A stretch of 64,000 nt of DNA from Arthrobacter sp. ZGTC131 (GTDB lineage Bacteria; Actinomycetota; Actinomycetes; Actinomycetales; Micrococcaceae), in the NCBI RefSeq assembly GCF_002929275.1, contig NZ_PJIK01000007.1, forward strand, positions 124,001-188,000. The letters run 5' to 3'. Position 1 is the stretch's first letter, and each line of letters opens with the position of its first letter. The translations under genes and the position numbers were made by a program. The notes beneath the pieces are model-generated. The model was not told the DNA's origin and did not search any database. It saw only the letters and a program-made list of their open reading frames with translations. This document shows, piece by piece, positions 11,440 through 20,835 of this stretch.

Positions 11440-11512
11440 CACAGACGGGTGAAAGTCCCCGGCTAGGTCCCGACGGAAGAGTGGATGTAGAAGCCCCGAC
11501 CGCCTGGAGGAA
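11440..11512 (+). promoter_or_regulatory. Possible structured RNA leader resembling part of an FMN riboswitch
   Basis: The leader of the 47-residue ORF contains GACGGGTGAAAGTCCC, then GTCCCGACGG, then GAGTGGATGTAGAAG. These echo the GGTGAAA-TCC, CCGACGG and AGTC-GGATG blocks of the 3' half of FMN riboswitches. The 5' half is not recognisable and spacing is short, so this may be a degenerate or different RNA element, or chance. No covariance search was possible. Confidence 0.25.
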
Positions 11513-11518
11513 ACCGTC

Positions 11519-11662
11519 ATGATCACCTACCGTCCCATCGCGCCACTGACTGTTGGAAGCGGAACGCTCCGCTCAATTCTTGCCGCCGTGGCCGCTGCCG
11601 CCTTCCTGGGCGCAGCCCTTGATGCCGAAGCCCCACAGGCAGGCACGAAGGTCAGTGCCTAG
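11519..11662 (+). CDS. Small predicted membrane protein, 47 residues
   Basis: ATG 11519 is preceded by TGGAGGAAAC, a strong ribosome-binding site. The peptide [13 protein letters not shown]... carries one hydrophobic segment ([15 protein letters not shown], about residues 20-34) and a short polar tail ending KVSA. It overlaps the stop of the convergent amylosucrase gene by four bases (CTAG shared). The good ribosome-binding site and the hydrophobic helix support a real small protein. No family is recognised. Confidence 0.55.
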   Translation: MITYRPIAPLTVGSGTLRSILAAVAAAAFLGAALDAEAPQAGTKVSA

Positions 11663-13617
11663 GTTGCGGGCACGACCCTGAGCCAGGCGTAATCCTGTGG
11701 GCGTAGGACGATTCCCTCGTCGATCCGGACCGTGGCCTCGGAGAAGAGGTCCAGTGCTTCGGCGGCGAATCCGGAGAGCGTCTCCGCCGTGATTACCTGC
11801 GGATCGTCGCTGAAGTTGGCCAGCGCCAGAATGCGTGTTCCGTCACCGGGGCGCTGGTAGCCCAGCACGCCGCGGTTGTTCGTGGCGAACGGAAGGAGGC
11901 GCGTCCCGGCCATCTCGGGGGTGCCGGCGCGCACCGCCGTCAGCCGCCGCAGCCCGTCGAAGACTGCCCCTTCCGGAGTGGACGGGTCGGTCCGCTTGGC
12001 GTAGCGCTCGGCGGGAAACTGCGGCCGGTGCACCCAGCGGCTGTCAGCTTCGTGGCCGTCTTCCATGGCGTACTGGTAGTCGTTGAGCTGGCCCACCTCG
12101 TCGCCTAGGTACAGCAAGGGGATCCCGCCGGTGCTGAAGGCCACCGAGTGCGCAAGCAGGATCCGGCGGATCGCCTCGGAGGAACCGTCCTCCAGGCCGC
12201 AGAGCGATGCCGTTGTTCCGGAGATACGGCAGTCTCCCGTGCGCGGGTTGTCCTGGAACGGGACACCCTGGGCGAAGCTGCCCGGGAAGCGGTTGACGAA
12301 AAAGGAGTTGAGGAACCGCCGGTGATCGAAGCCGTTAATGCCGAGTTCGGCGGCGTCCTCGTCGGCAAACGTCCAGCCGATGTCGTCGTGGCTGCGGACG
12401 TAGTTCACCCAGGACGTTCCGGCCGGAATGTTATGCCTCCGCTCCAGCGCCTGGGCGAGCAGCGACACGTTTCGGGTGGCCATGGCCTCCCAAATCAGCG
12501 CCATTTGTAGCGGGTTGTACGAGAGCTGGCACTCGGCCGGATCGATGTAAAGCGCCACTTCGTCCGGATGCACGATCGCCTCGGACTTGAAGAGCAGGGA
12601 CGGCGCGGCAAGGCGGCAGACGGCGTTGAATGCCTGCAGCAGGGTGTGGGCCTCCGGCAGGTTCTCGCATGACGTTCCCAGCTGCTTCCAGATGAAGGCC
12701 ACGGCGTCCATCCGCAGAATGTCCACGCCGAGGTTGGCCAGAAAGAGCATCTCTCCCGCCATGGCACGGAAGACCTCCGGGTTGGAGTAGTTCAGGTCCC
12801 ACTGGAAGGTATGGAAGGTTGCCCAGACCCACCGCCCGTCCTGCAGCTGTACAAACGAACCGGGGTGGTCCTCGGGGAAGATCTCACGCACGTTCTGCTC
12901 GAAGGCGTCGGGCATGGCGCGGTCGGGGAAAATCCAGTAGTAATCGCTGAAACGCGGATCTCCCTCCGCGGCCTTCTGTGCCCACTCATGCTCATTGGAG
13001 GTGTGGTTGAAGATGAAATCCACCACCAGGCTGATGCCGTTCGCGCGCAGCTCGGCGGCCAGCTCGCGCAGCTGTTCCATGGTGCCGAGCCTGGGGTTGA
13101 CTTCCCGGTAGCTGGAGACGGCGTAGCCGCCGTCGGAGAGCGGCTCGGGGGACAGGAACAGGGGCATGAGGTGCAGGTATGTCAGGCCGAGTTCCTTGAA
13201 GTACGGAATCCGTGCCCGGACGCCCTCGAGGTCGGCGGCATATCGGTCCACGTAGCAGACGCCGCCGAGCATGCGGTTGGACTGGAACCAGTCGCTGTTC
13301 CCGTCCCGCCCGGCGTCGAGGATCTTCAGGTCGCTGGGCCTGTCCTTCCAGGAGCGTGCCGTCTCTGCCAGAAGGGACGTCAGATGCTCCTGCCAGTCCG
13401 GCCGTGAGCCGTAAAGAGAGTGGAAGAGCCGGAATAAATCCGGGAAGTGAAGGTCGAAGCGCCGCTCGAAGTCCGTCCAGTCCGGGTCCCCTTGCCGGAT
13501 GCCCGCCCGCTCGGCTGCAACGCTGAGGAGCTGATGGCCGGGCAGCTGATGGCCGGACGCATGGCTGCCGGGCACTTGCTGGCCGGAGGCCTGGTCCACA
13601 CTCGCGGATTCAACCAT
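11659..13617 (-). CDS. Amylosucrase (GH13)
   Basis: A 652-residue GH13 enzyme that transfers glucose from sucrose to grow an alpha-1,4-glucan, releasing fructose. Catalytic elements seen are the nucleophile Asp in [10 protein letters not shown], the acid/base Glu in LLFKSEAIV and the transition-state Asp in [10 protein letters not shown]. Length and the N-terminal helical domain ([21 protein letters not shown]) match amylosucrases better than sucrose phosphorylase or trehalose synthase. The ATG at 13615-13617 follows AAAGGGGA; an in-frame extension to 13668 lacks conservation. A short Gly/His/Pro stretch (residues ~11-30, S-G-x-Q-x-P-G repeats) precedes the fold. Characterised amylosucrases exist in Arthrobacter. 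Confidence 0.9.
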   Translation of the reverse strand: MVESASVDQASGQQVPGSHASGHQLPGHQLLSVAAERAGIRQGDPDWTDFERRFDLHFPDLFRLFHSLYGSRPDWQEHLTSLLAETARSWKDRPSDLKILDAGRDGNSDWFQSNRMLGGVCYVDRYAADLEGVRARIPYFKELGLTYLHLMPLFLSPEPLSDGGYAVSSYREVNPRLGTMEQLRELAAELRANGISLVVDFIFNHTSNEHEWAQKAAEGDPRFSDYYWIFPDRAMPDAFEQNVREIFPEDHPGSFVQLQDGRWVWATFHTFQWDLNYSNPEVFRAMAGEMLFLANLGVDILRMDAVAFIWKQLGTSCENLPEAHTLLQAFNAVCRLAAPSLLFKSEAIVHPDEVALYIDPAECQLSYNPLQMALIWEAMATRNVSLLAQALERRHNIPAGTSWVNYVRSHDDIGWTFADEDAAELGINGFDHRRFLNSFFVNRFPGSFAQGVPFQDNPRTGDCRISGTTASLCGLEDGSSEAIRRILLAHSVAFSTGGIPLLYLGDEVGQLNDYQYAMEDGHEADSRWVHRPQFPAERYAKRTDPSTPEGAVFDGLRRLTAVRAGTPEMAGTRLLPFATNNRGVLGYQRPGDGTRILALANFSDDPQVITAETLSGFAAEALDLFSEATVRIDEGIVLRPQDYAWLRVVPAT

Positions 13618-13736
13618 GGAAAGGGTCCCCTTTGACGTTTTCGGCAGCCGACGGCCCGGTAGGTTCACATCCTTACAGATGCATCGGCGCGCGCCAAGGT
13701 GCTGACGCCGCGGGTCCCGCAGGGTAGGTTGTCCCC

Positions 13737-14759
13737 ATGGCCAGCGAACAGACCATCCTCACCGTCAACGGACCCAACGGTCCCCGGGATATGCGCATCT
13801 CCAGCCCCAACCGGGTCCTCTGGCCGGAGCCGGGCCTGACAAAACTGGATCTCGCCCGGTACATCGTGGACGTCGGGGAAGCCTTCATCGCGGCCAACGG
13901 CGGCCGGCCGGTCTCGCTCCAGCGGTTCTCGGACAACGTCGACGGCGAGCAGTTCTTTTCCAAGAATCCGCCCAAGGGGACGCCGGATTTCGTCCGGTCC
14001 GTCAAGGTGGTCTATCCGAGCGCGCGCTCGCATCCCCAGCTGGTCCTGGATGAACCTGCCGCGGCAGTGTGGGCGGTGCAGATGAACACCGTGGTGTTCC
14101 ACCCGTGGCCTTCGCGGGCCGAAAACTCCGACAACCCGGACCAGCTGCGCATCGATCTTGACCCGCAGCCCGGCACGGACTTCGACGACGCCGTCCCCGC
14201 CGCATTGGAGCTGAGGAAAGTGCTGTCAGAGGCCGGGCTGAACGCTTTCATCAAGACGTCCGGAAACCGCGGGTTGCACGTGTACGCCCCGATTGAGCCG
14301 AGGTGGGAGTTCCTGGACGTGCGGCACGCCGTGATCGCCGCCGCCCGGGAACTGGAACGGCGGATGCCGAAGAAAGTCACCACGAACTGGTGGAAGGAAG
14401 AGCGCGGTGAGCGGGTGTTCCTGGACTTCAACCAGGCCAACCGCGACCGCACCATTGCCGGCGCCTACAGCCCGCGCGCCCTCGCCCACGCACCGGTCTC
14501 CTGTCCCATCACTTGGGACGAGCTCGAAAGCGTTAGTCCGAAAGACTTCACCATCCTCACCGTGCCGGAGCGGCTGAAAACGGTAGGGGATCCGTGGGCC
14601 GATATGAACGCGGACCCGGGCTCCATCGACCAGCTGCTGGAGTGGTGGGAGCGGGACGTCAAGGACGGCCTGGGTGAGCTGCCTTTCCCGCCGGACTATC
14701 CGAAGATGCCGGGCGAGCCGCCGCGCGTGCAGCCGAGCCGGGCAAAGAAACCGGAGTAG
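13737..14759 (+). CDS. LigD-type DNA polymerase/primase domain protein
   Basis: A 340-residue stand-alone homologue of the polymerase domain of bacterial LigD (archaeo-eukaryotic primase fold), used in non-homologous end joining. It shows [19 protein letters not shown] at the N-terminus, the metal-binding pair RIDLDPQPG (D-x-D) and the third acidic region [13 protein letters not shown], with the [12 protein letters not shown] nucleotide-binding stretch. It lacks ligase and phosphoesterase domains. No Ku gene is visible in the window. ATG 13737 was chosen; it is the first start after a 119-base divergent gap from the amylosucrase gene. Confidence 0.88.
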   Translation: MASEQTILTVNGPNGPRDMRISSPNRVLWPEPGLTKLDLARYIVDVGEAFIAANGGRPVSLQRFSDNVDGEQFFSKNPPKGTPDFVRSVKVVYPSARSHPQLVLDEPAAAVWAVQMNTVVFHPWPSRAENSDNPDQLRIDLDPQPGTDFDDAVPAALELRKVLSEAGLNAFIKTSGNRGLHVYAPIEPRWEFLDVRHAVIAAARELERRMPKKVTTNWWKEERGERVFLDFNQANRDRTIAGAYSPRALAHAPVSCPITWDELESVSPKDFTILTVPERLKTVGDPWADMNADPGSIDQLLEWWERDVKDGLGELPFPPDYPKMPGEPPRVQPSRAKKPE

Positions 14760-14935
14760 TCGCCCGGGCGCAGATGATTACCGGAAGAATACTGCCCCGA
14801 AGTCTGCCCTTTAGGGCGGCGAGCCGGATGCGCGCGCGCTGCACGATGGATTTCTGCTGGGAGCATTCTGTTGCGCCGCATGTTGGCCGCAACGGAGCAC
14901 ACTACTGGAGTCGAATCTGAGCGGAGCGAGGACAA

Positions 14936-15793
14936 GTGTTTTCTCGTCGGAAGAGGGTCTGCATCTCGCTACTGCTCCTCCTGATGTTCGCCCTTGCCGG
15001 TTGCGGTCCGCCCGTACCGGGCTACACCGTAAGTGCCTTCCCCACTCCCACGCCGACCGGACGTGCGACAGGTGGGACTGGAACGGGTCCGCCAGGTGAG
15101 CCGTCAACTGATGATTCCAAGACGTCGGCGCCCTCGACTTCGCCCGGGTCTACAACAGCTTCGCCTACAACCCCGGACCCTACTCCATCCTCCCCCACGA
15201 GTACGTCGGCATCGCCCACGACCACACAACCGCACGTACCTTGTAGCGCCGAGATCATCACACCGGCCGCCATCACGTCGGCGGTTCCCACACAGGCCGC
15301 TCTGACGCCGGAGATCGCCACCACTACGTCTCCGCAGACGCCGTCGACAGCCACAACGCAGTCGCCGGACATTGTTCCGGCGTTGGCGGATTTCACGGTT
15401 GCGGCCGTGTCCGAGTGTTCTGTGGCCCCGGGAGTTGCGGAGAATGCCCCTGACTGCCTCCTCATCTCGGTGGACCTGCGGAATGAGGGTGCCGACACGC
15501 CGGAAGCGGCGTCGGTTCTGGTGTCCCTGCGGAGTGACACCGGGCTGAACAGGGACGTAAGTCTGGCGGCGACTACTGAATCGAAGCCCCAGACAGTACG
15601 AGTCAATGTCGGACCCTCCGCCTTCGAGAGAGTTCACACATTTACCATCAAGGCGGACCCGACGGGAACCATCCCAGAGGTCAACGAAGGCAATAATTCC
15701 GTCGAGGTGAAAGTCGCCCTGCCGGCAAGAGGAGCAGTGATTCAAGGCGAACCCTGCGCAGCGGAAGGGTCCGCGCCCGTGGGTGGCGCCTGA
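14936..15793 (+). CDS. Secreted lipoprotein with CARDB-like domain
   Basis: A 285-residue lipoprotein. The signal peptide SLLLLLMFALAGC ends in lipobox LAGC, with Cys near residue 23. A Thr/Ser/Pro-rich stalk (about residues 35-145) is followed by a C-terminal beta-sandwich (ADFTVAAVSECSVAP, VDLRNEGADTPEAAS, then DPTGTIPEVNEGNNSVEV) typical of CARDB/adhesion-like domains. GTG 14936 is the only start that yields an intact signal peptide. It converges on the eCIS PAAR gene. Function is unknown; it is probably exposed on the cell surface. Whether it belongs to the eCIS locus is unclear. Confidence 0.72.
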   Translation: MFSRRKRVCISLLLLLMFALAGCGPPVPGYTVSAFPTPTPTGRATGGTGTGPPGEPSTDDSKTSAPSTSPGSTTASPTTPDPTPSSPTSTSASPTTTQPHVPCSAEIITPAAITSAVPTQAALTPEIATTTSPQTPSTATTQSPDIVPALADFTVAAVSECSVAPGVAENAPDCLLISVDLRNEGADTPEAASVLVSLRSDTGLNRDVSLAATTESKPQTVRVNVGPSAFERVHTFTIKADPTGTIPEVNEGNNSVEVKVALPARGAVIQGEPCAAEGSAPVGGA

Positions 15794-15817
15794 AGCATCC
15801 GGTTGGCTGAGTACCTA

Positions 15818-16138
15818 TTAGCCGCCGATGATGACTGTGGGACACCCAGGTCCGGGCGCCACCGGCGTCCCATGCAGGCTGAGGTCGCCGAGGCGGGCAG
15901 CAGGATACCCTCCGATGAGCACGGTGAGGCTGCCTGACGCAATGCCGTTGGGCGCTGGCGAGACGCACACAATCCCGCCGGGAAGGGCATTGGCCACCGC
16001 AGCCGGCAAGCCGCCGATGAGCACTGTTGCAACGCCTGCCGCTGGCGAGACGGGTCCGCCGACGTGCGGTTTCGGGCCGTCGGACAAGGGGCACAACGCC
16101 GTATCACCGACCCTGAGTGCTGGACCCGTGGGCATCAC
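15818..16138 (-). CDS. PAAR-domain spike-tip protein (eCIS)
   Basis: A 106-residue protein with PAAR-like repeats: GPALRVGDTALCPLSDG, ATVLIGGLPAAVANALPGG, then LTVLIGGYPAARLGDLSLHG and TVIIGG at the C-terminus. PAAR proteins sharpen the tip of VgrG/gp5 spikes; the partner here would be the spike at 32896. Its start overlaps the stop of the membrane-anchored gene at 16135 by four bases (ATGA type), so the two are translationally coupled. They run opposite to the main eCIS series. Confidence 0.82.
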   Translation of the reverse strand: MMPTGPALRVGDTALCPLSDGPKPHVGGPVSPAAGVATVLIGGLPAAVANALPGGIVCVSPAPNGIASGSLTVLIGGYPAARLGDLSLHGTPVAPGPGCPTVIIGG

Positions 16139-16947
16139 TGGCCACCTTGCGGGAGGACGTTGAACGCGGCGCTCTGGGCCGCGCTGGGCGCATCCGGATT
16201 GCTCACCCTGACTGAGTCGAGGTTAAGGTGCCATGCTACGGTCAGCGCCACGGCCAGGAGCAGCAAGACAAGGGCCGTCATAATGGTCCGGGACGGCAGC
16301 ACGGGGTCTTGCACGTGGGTCCCGTCGAGCCGCAGGGAAATGCCGTCCGACGGCGTCGCCGTCACAACGAAGGAGTGCGGGGCGGGGCTGCCGCGCCAGA
16401 TCTTCTGGGCAGGACGGACCCGCACGGCTGCGAACTGGACGGTTCCCGGCTCGATCGTCAACTCCGGGGGCTGCAGGGAAAACTCCAGCAGCTCTCCAGG
16501 ATCGGATCCTGTCACGTCGACCGTGATGGGGACGTTGCCATTGTTGTCGACGGCGACATTGTGCTTGGCGCCAAGCTTGCCCCGGGACATCCTGGGCATG
16601 AGTTCGCCTGTCGTCTGAAGGAACGGCAGGACGTCGACGATTCCTTCCGGCACGACGGCATCTTCAGGATGCTCGGTTGGCAGTACGTGAACTCCGTAGT
16701 TGAACTCCCCGGCAGGGACCGAGGCGGACCGCGGGGGCCTGAACTCCACAAGTGCCGTGGTGGCATGACCCGGGTAAAGCGAGACGCGGTCGGGCACCAC
16801 GTCGGCCCAGGACTCGCTCAGACCCACAACCCGAAGGGAATACTCTTCGACAACTTCACCGTCGTTGCGAATGGTCAGCTGGACGGATCCGATGGCGCCA
16901 GGCTCCAAGGTGAGGTCGGGCGAATCTAGTGTTGCAGTGGTGCTCAT
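16135..16947 (-). CDS. eCIS-associated Ig-like protein with C-terminal membrane anchor
   Basis: A 270-residue protein. Two beta-sandwich, Ig-like domains (LTLEPGAIGSVQLTIRNDG and ITVDVTGSDPGELLEFS) precede a single transmembrane helix (IMTALVLLLLAVALTVAW, about residues 222-240) and a short tail. It resembles hydrolase-like or 'COG1470'-type beta-sandwich proteins often seen near actinobacterial phage-tail-like loci. It may tether or dock the particle at the membrane, but this is inferred from the anchor and location only. It is the first gene of a two-gene minus-strand operon with the PAAR gene. Confidence 0.6.
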   Translation of the reverse strand: MSTTATLDSPDLTLEPGAIGSVQLTIRNDGEVVEEYSLRVVGLSESWADVVPDRVSLYPGHATTALVEFRPPRSASVPAGEFNYGVHVLPTEHPEDAVVPEGIVDVLPFLQTTGELMPRMSRGKLGAKHNVAVDNNGNVPITVDVTGSDPGELLEFSLQPPELTIEPGTVQFAAVRVRPAQKIWRGSPAPHSFVVTATPSDGISLRLDGTHVQDPVLPSRTIMTALVLLLLAVALTVAWHLNLDSVRVSNPDAPSAAQSAAFNVLPQGGQ

Positions 16948-17208
16948 GGCCCCTCCTCCGGAAGCCCGGGCACATCAATGACCCCGATGCGCTCGCAGGT
17001 ACTCCGAGGCTATGGCGGCACGCCGGACGGGGAACATTCTTGCGGGCCGGACTTCCGGGCACCGCTGTTGCCCGTTGAGCCTGTGTTGACTGCACGAAGA
17101 GAAGCGTCAGCTAAATTCATAGCAGCGGGGTGCCGGATTCGGGTACGGGAAGCTGGTGTGGGCGACCAGGCAGTTCCGCGGCCGTCACATGTAAGAAGGG
17201 GAGGATTC
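16948..17208. promoter_or_regulatory. Divergent promoter region of the eCIS locus
   Basis: 261 bases separate the minus-strand membrane-protein/PAAR pair from the LuxR gene. A candidate plus-strand promoter is TTGACT (17086-17091) with CTAAAT/TAAATT near 17111-17117, although the 19-20-base spacer is long. AAGGGGAGG precedes the LuxR ATG. No clear repeat or hairpin was recognised. Confidence 0.3.
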
Positions 17209-17832
17209 ATGGAACCAATCACTGTGAGAGTCCACGCCCGCGATCCGATCTCCGAAGCTGGAGTCGCGAGCGAGCTGCGTGCCCGTCCCGAAGTCCGCGT
17301 GGTGCGGGCGCCGAATGCCGAGAAGGCAAGGGTCGTCGTCGTGGTTGCGGACTCAGTCGACGATGATGCACTGACTCTGCTCCGCATAGTCCAGCGGCAA
17401 GGAACGTCGCGGGCCGTCCTCGTGGCCGGACGGCTTGACGACGGCGACCTCGTCAAGGCGGTGGAGACCGGAGTGGTCGGCCTGGTGCGTCGCAACGAAG
17501 CGACGCCGGACCGTCTGGTCTCCGTGATCATGGCTGCCGCCGCAGGGGAGGGCAGCGTGCCGCCCGACCTGTTAGGCAGGTTGCTGGATCAGGTCGGAAA
17601 ATTGCAGCGTCACGTCCTCGGACCGCGCGGGATCATGTTCACCGGCCTCGCCCCGCGGGAGGTCGAAGTCCTGCGTCTGCTGGCGGATGGACTGGACACG
17701 TGCGAGATCGCGCAGAAGCTGGCCTACTCGGAACGCACGGTGAAGAACGTGGTGCACGATGTGACCACTCGGCTCCAGCTGCGGAACCGCTCCCATGCCG
17801 TGGCCTACGCATTGCGGGAGGGACTGATATAG
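17209..17832 (+). CDS. LuxR/NarL-type response regulator-like protein (eCIS regulator)
   Basis: A 207-residue protein with a receiver-like N-terminal half (VRVHARDPISEAGVASEL, VLVAGRLDDGDLVKAVETGV) and a C-terminal LuxR helix-turn-helix (about residues 146-206, LAPREVEVLRLLADGLDTCE then YSERTVKNVVHDVTTRLQL). The usual receiver phospho-Asp is not obvious, so it may act independently of phosphorylation. ATG 17209 sits behind AAGGGGAGG. It opens the plus-strand eCIS series and is a plausible activator of it. Confidence 0.8.
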   Translation: MEPITVRVHARDPISEAGVASELRARPEVRVVRAPNAEKARVVVVVADSVDDDALTLLRIVQRQGTSRAVLVAGRLDDGDLVKAVETGVVGLVRRNEATPDRLVSVIMAAAAGEGSVPPDLLGRLLDQVGKLQRHVLGPRGIMFTGLAPREVEVLRLLADGLDTCEIAQKLAYSERTVKNVVHDVTTRLQLRNRSHAVAYALREGLI

Positions 17833-17973
17833 CGGAACTGCCCGAAGGGGTAGCGGCCATTTCCCGGACGCGTGCCCGGTTCAGGGTGCCGGCGGGGGCC
17901 AGGCTCGATCAACGTGGACCTTACAGTCCGTCACGCGGCGGGCCGTAGGGTCCGACAATCAGGGAGAGACCTC

Positions 17974-18627
17974 GTGATTGCCCAGGTTGACGACGCACTG
18001 CGTACCCTCATCAGGACTGAGGCCCTTGACGGTTCGGAGGTGGACGTGGTCTTTGACGCGCCCACCAAGGACTGGGCGGCCCGGCGCAATGCGCCGACGG
18101 TCAACCTGTATCTCTACGACATTCGTGAGGACGTTCGGCGCCGCGAACGGGGCCTGTCGGAACAGCGGGGCGACGACGGCCACGTCCGGACCCGCCGGCC
18201 CGCACCCCGCCACTACAAGCTCTCCTACCTCGTCACGGCGTGGACCCAACGGCCGGAGGACGAGCACCGGCTCCTGGACCAGTTGCTGCGCTGCTTCCTC
18301 AAGCATGATGCCCTGCCGGACGTGCTCGTTGTTGGCCCCCTGGCCGAGACCGGGCTGGTGGTGCCGCTCACCGTGGGGCTTCCTCCGCCGGAGGACCGCG
18401 CGTTTGCTGACGTATGGTCTGCCCTGGGCGGCGAGCTGAAACCGTCGCTCGACATAGTGGTCATTACGCCGGTCGATACCGGCATTGTTTACCAAGCGGG
18501 ACCGCCTGCGTCCCAAGGCACACACGTGGACATGACGGATACGAGGAGCGGCGCAGCTGATGCGGGGCGGCACCAGCACTCCGCTCCACCCGCTTCCGTC
18601 GGCGGGCCGCGCCGCCCGCGCCAGTGA
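17974..18627 (+). CDS. DUF4255 (Pvc16-like) tube cap/terminator protein
   Basis: A 217-residue DUF4255/Pvc16_N protein: IAQVDDALRTLIRTEALDG, VDVVFDAPTKDWAARRNAPT, VNLYLYDIREDV and HYKLSYLVTAWTQRPEDEH are family hallmarks. In Afp/PVC particles this protein caps the end of the tube and sheath distal to the baseplate. GTG 17974 begins at the conserved N-terminus. The tail (last ~45 residues) is low-complexity. The AAA+ gene starts 8 bases after its stop. Confidence 0.88.
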   Translation: MIAQVDDALRTLIRTEALDGSEVDVVFDAPTKDWAARRNAPTVNLYLYDIREDVRRRERGLSEQRGDDGHVRTRRPAPRHYKLSYLVTAWTQRPEDEHRLLDQLLRCFLKHDALPDVLVVGPLAETGLVVPLTVGLPPPEDRAFADVWSALGGELKPSLDIVVITPVDTGIVYQAGPPASQGTHVDMTDTRSGAADAGRHQHSAPPASVGGPRRPRQ

Positions 18628-18634
18628 GCGACCG

Positions 18635-20719
18635 ATGACCGAGAACCCCAGCCTCGCGCACCTGCTCGGGCGGGTTGGCGTGGTTGAGGAACGCATCCGT
18701 CTCCTGGTAGCGGTGCGGCGGGCCGACGACCCGCAGCCTGACGACCCGTTCCGCGGGCTGTATCTCAGTGATGAGGCGGTGGACCGCCTGCTTGCCGGAG
18801 CGTCCCCCCATCTGGAGCCGGACGGTCAGGATGCAGGCGGCGGTGCCTCGCAGCGGCAATGGCTATGCGAACAGTCGGCGGACGAGGCCGAGGAAGCCGG
18901 AAACCGGCTGAGACTCCGGGAACTCGCCGTGACATTTAGCCTGTCACCGCTCGACGTCGATCTGCTGCTCGTGGCGCTCGCAGCCGACCTCGATCCGCGC
19001 TTCGAACAGTTGTTCGGATACCTGAACGACGACGTCACGAGGCGCCGGCCGTCGGTCGCCGTCGCACTGGCGCTCTGCGGCGAACCGCTGACCGCCGCGG
19101 ACGGCAGAGCCAGGTTGCTGACCGGCCCGCTCATCACGGGCGGCCTGGTGACCGTCGAGGATCCTGACCGCCCGCTGCCCGGCAGGGCGCTGCGGGTGCC
19201 GGACCGCGTCGTCGGGCATCTCCTGGGCGATGATGCGCCGGAACCTGACCTCGCGGCCGTGCTGGCCGGCCAGCCGGCCGTCAGCTGGGGTGACGCCGGA
19301 CCGCTCGGAAGGGCACTCAACGCGGGCGTCCGCCTGGCCTATCTGCGCGAGCCCGCAACTGGGTCCGGACGCGTGCTCGCTGCCGAGGCGCTGCGGGCCA
19401 GTGGCTTTGAGGCGGTTCACCTTGATCTGACCCGGCTGGCCGCAGAGCGTGACCCGCTCACGCTGGTGCAGGCCGCCACACGGGAAGCGAGGCTCCGGGG
19501 CGCGGGGCTGGTGGCAGGCCCCCTCGCCGCGGCATCTGATCACCCCGCTTTGCTGGAAGCGCTGCATGCCGAGCCGCAGCCGGTGCTGCTCGTCGGCGAC
19601 GCGGCGTGGGATCCGGCGTGGACCACCCGGCCGCCGTTGCTGGTGGAGGTTCCTGTCAGCACGTCGGCCGAGCGCTCGAACCTGTGGCGGGCAGCGCTTG
19701 GTCCGCTCAACGGACTGGACGTGGCGGCTGCCACCTCGGCCTTCCGGCTGCGACCGGAACAGGTGGCGCGCGCCGCCGGATCGGCGCAAATCCAGGCCAC
19801 CTTGGCTGCGGACGGCAGGATCACTGCGTCGCATCTCGGGGCCGGAGCGCGGGCAGAGAATGGATCGGCCCTGGACCGCCTCGCCAGGCGGGTGGAACCG
19901 GTGGTCGGCTGGGGTGACCTGGTGCTTCCGGATGCCGTTCTGTTGGCCCTGCAGGAGGTTGCGCTGCGGGCGAAGCACCGCGAGAAGGTCCTCGGCGACT
20001 GGGCGATGCGGCCCGGAGCCGGCCGCGGGCACGGCGTCGCAGCGCTCTTCGCCGGGGATTCGGGAACGGGCAAGACAATGTCGGCGGAGGTGGTGGCACA
20101 GGACCTGGGACTGGATCTGTACGTCGTGGACCTGGCCACCGTCGTCGACAAATATGTGGGGGAGACCGAGAAGAACCTGGAGCGGATCTTCACGGCCGCG
20201 GCCGGCGTCAACGGTGTGCTGCTCTTCGACGAGGCCGACGCCGTCTTCGGGCGCCGCTCAGAGGTGAAGGACGCCCACGACCGGTACGCCAACATCGAAA
20301 GCGCCTACCTGCTGCAGCGCATGGAGACCTTCGACGGCCTGGCCATCCTGGCGACGAATTTGCGTGCGAACATCGACGAGGCCTTCACCCGCCGGCTGGA
20401 CGTCGTCGTCGATTTCCCGCTGCCGGACGCGGCCCACCGCAGCGTCCTGTGGGACCGATGCCTTGGGCGGACGCTGGTGCGGGCGGCTGACCTGGACCTC
20501 GGTTTCCTGGGCAAAGCCTTCGAACTGGCGGGCGGCGCCATCCGCTCCGCCGCGGTCACCGCCGCGTATCTGGCAGCGGACGACGGCGGGACGGTCACCA
20601 TGCGGCACCTCGTCACCGCCGTGCAGCGGGAGTACCGCAAGCTGGGGCGGCTGACGCTGGAAAGCGAGTTCGGCCCGTATTGGGGGATGCTCTCGACGGC
20701 GAGGAAACCCGCGCGGTGA
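18635..20719 (+). CDS. eCIS AAA+ ATPase (Afp15/Pvc15-like)
   Basis: A 694-residue ATPase. The N-terminal helical region is followed by a degenerate first P-loop-like domain and a C-terminal AAA+ module with Walker A GDSGTGKT (about residue 474), Walker B VLLFDEADAVFG (about 528), sensor-1 ILATNLRANID and arginine finger FTRRLD. Such ATPases are universal in eCIS loci and are thought to help assemble or load the particle. ATG 18635 was preferred; an in-frame start at 18560 would overlap the DUF4255 gene by 68 bases. Confidence 0.9.
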   Translation: MTENPSLAHLLGRVGVVEERIRLLVAVRRADDPQPDDPFRGLYLSDEAVDRLLAGASPHLEPDGQDAGGGASQRQWLCEQSADEAEEAGNRLRLRELAVTFSLSPLDVDLLLVALAADLDPRFEQLFGYLNDDVTRRRPSVAVALALCGEPLTAADGRARLLTGPLITGGLVTVEDPDRPLPGRALRVPDRVVGHLLGDDAPEPDLAAVLAGQPAVSWGDAGPLGRALNAGVRLAYLREPATGSGRVLAAEALRASGFEAVHLDLTRLAAERDPLTLVQAATREARLRGAGLVAGPLAAASDHPALLEALHAEPQPVLLVGDAAWDPAWTTRPPLLVEVPVSTSAERSNLWRAALGPLNGLDVAAATSAFRLRPEQVARAAGSAQIQATLAADGRITASHLGAGARAENGSALDRLARRVEPVVGWGDLVLPDAVLLALQEVALRAKHREKVLGDWAMRPGAGRGHGVAALFAGDSGTGKTMSAEVVAQDLGLDLYVVDLATVVDKYVGETEKNLERIFTAAAGVNGVLLFDEADAVFGRRSEVKDAHDRYANIESAYLLQRMETFDGLAILATNLRANIDEAFTRRLDVVVDFPLPDAAHRSVLWDRCLGRTLVRAADLDLGFLGKAFELAGGAIRSAAVTAAYLAADDGGTVTMRHLVTAVQREYRKLGRLTLESEFGPYWGMLSTARKPAR

Positions 20720-20773
20720 CTCAACCGCGCGTTGCCCGTTGGGGCAGGAACGGCTGCCCGATCCGGCGCCGCG

Positions 20774-20792
20774 GCGGCGCTTGTAGCGCCGC
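20774..20792 (+). other. Intergenic stem-loop between the AAA+ and DUF4157 genes
   Basis: GCGGCGC-TTGTA-GCGCCGC forms a perfect 7-bp stem with a 5-base loop. No T-run follows, so it may be an mRNA-processing or attenuating structure rather than a terminator. Confidence 0.35.
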
Positions 20793-20835
20793 ACGGCAAG
20801 GGGCATCGTCTGTGTAGGTCTGATGAAAGGGGCGC

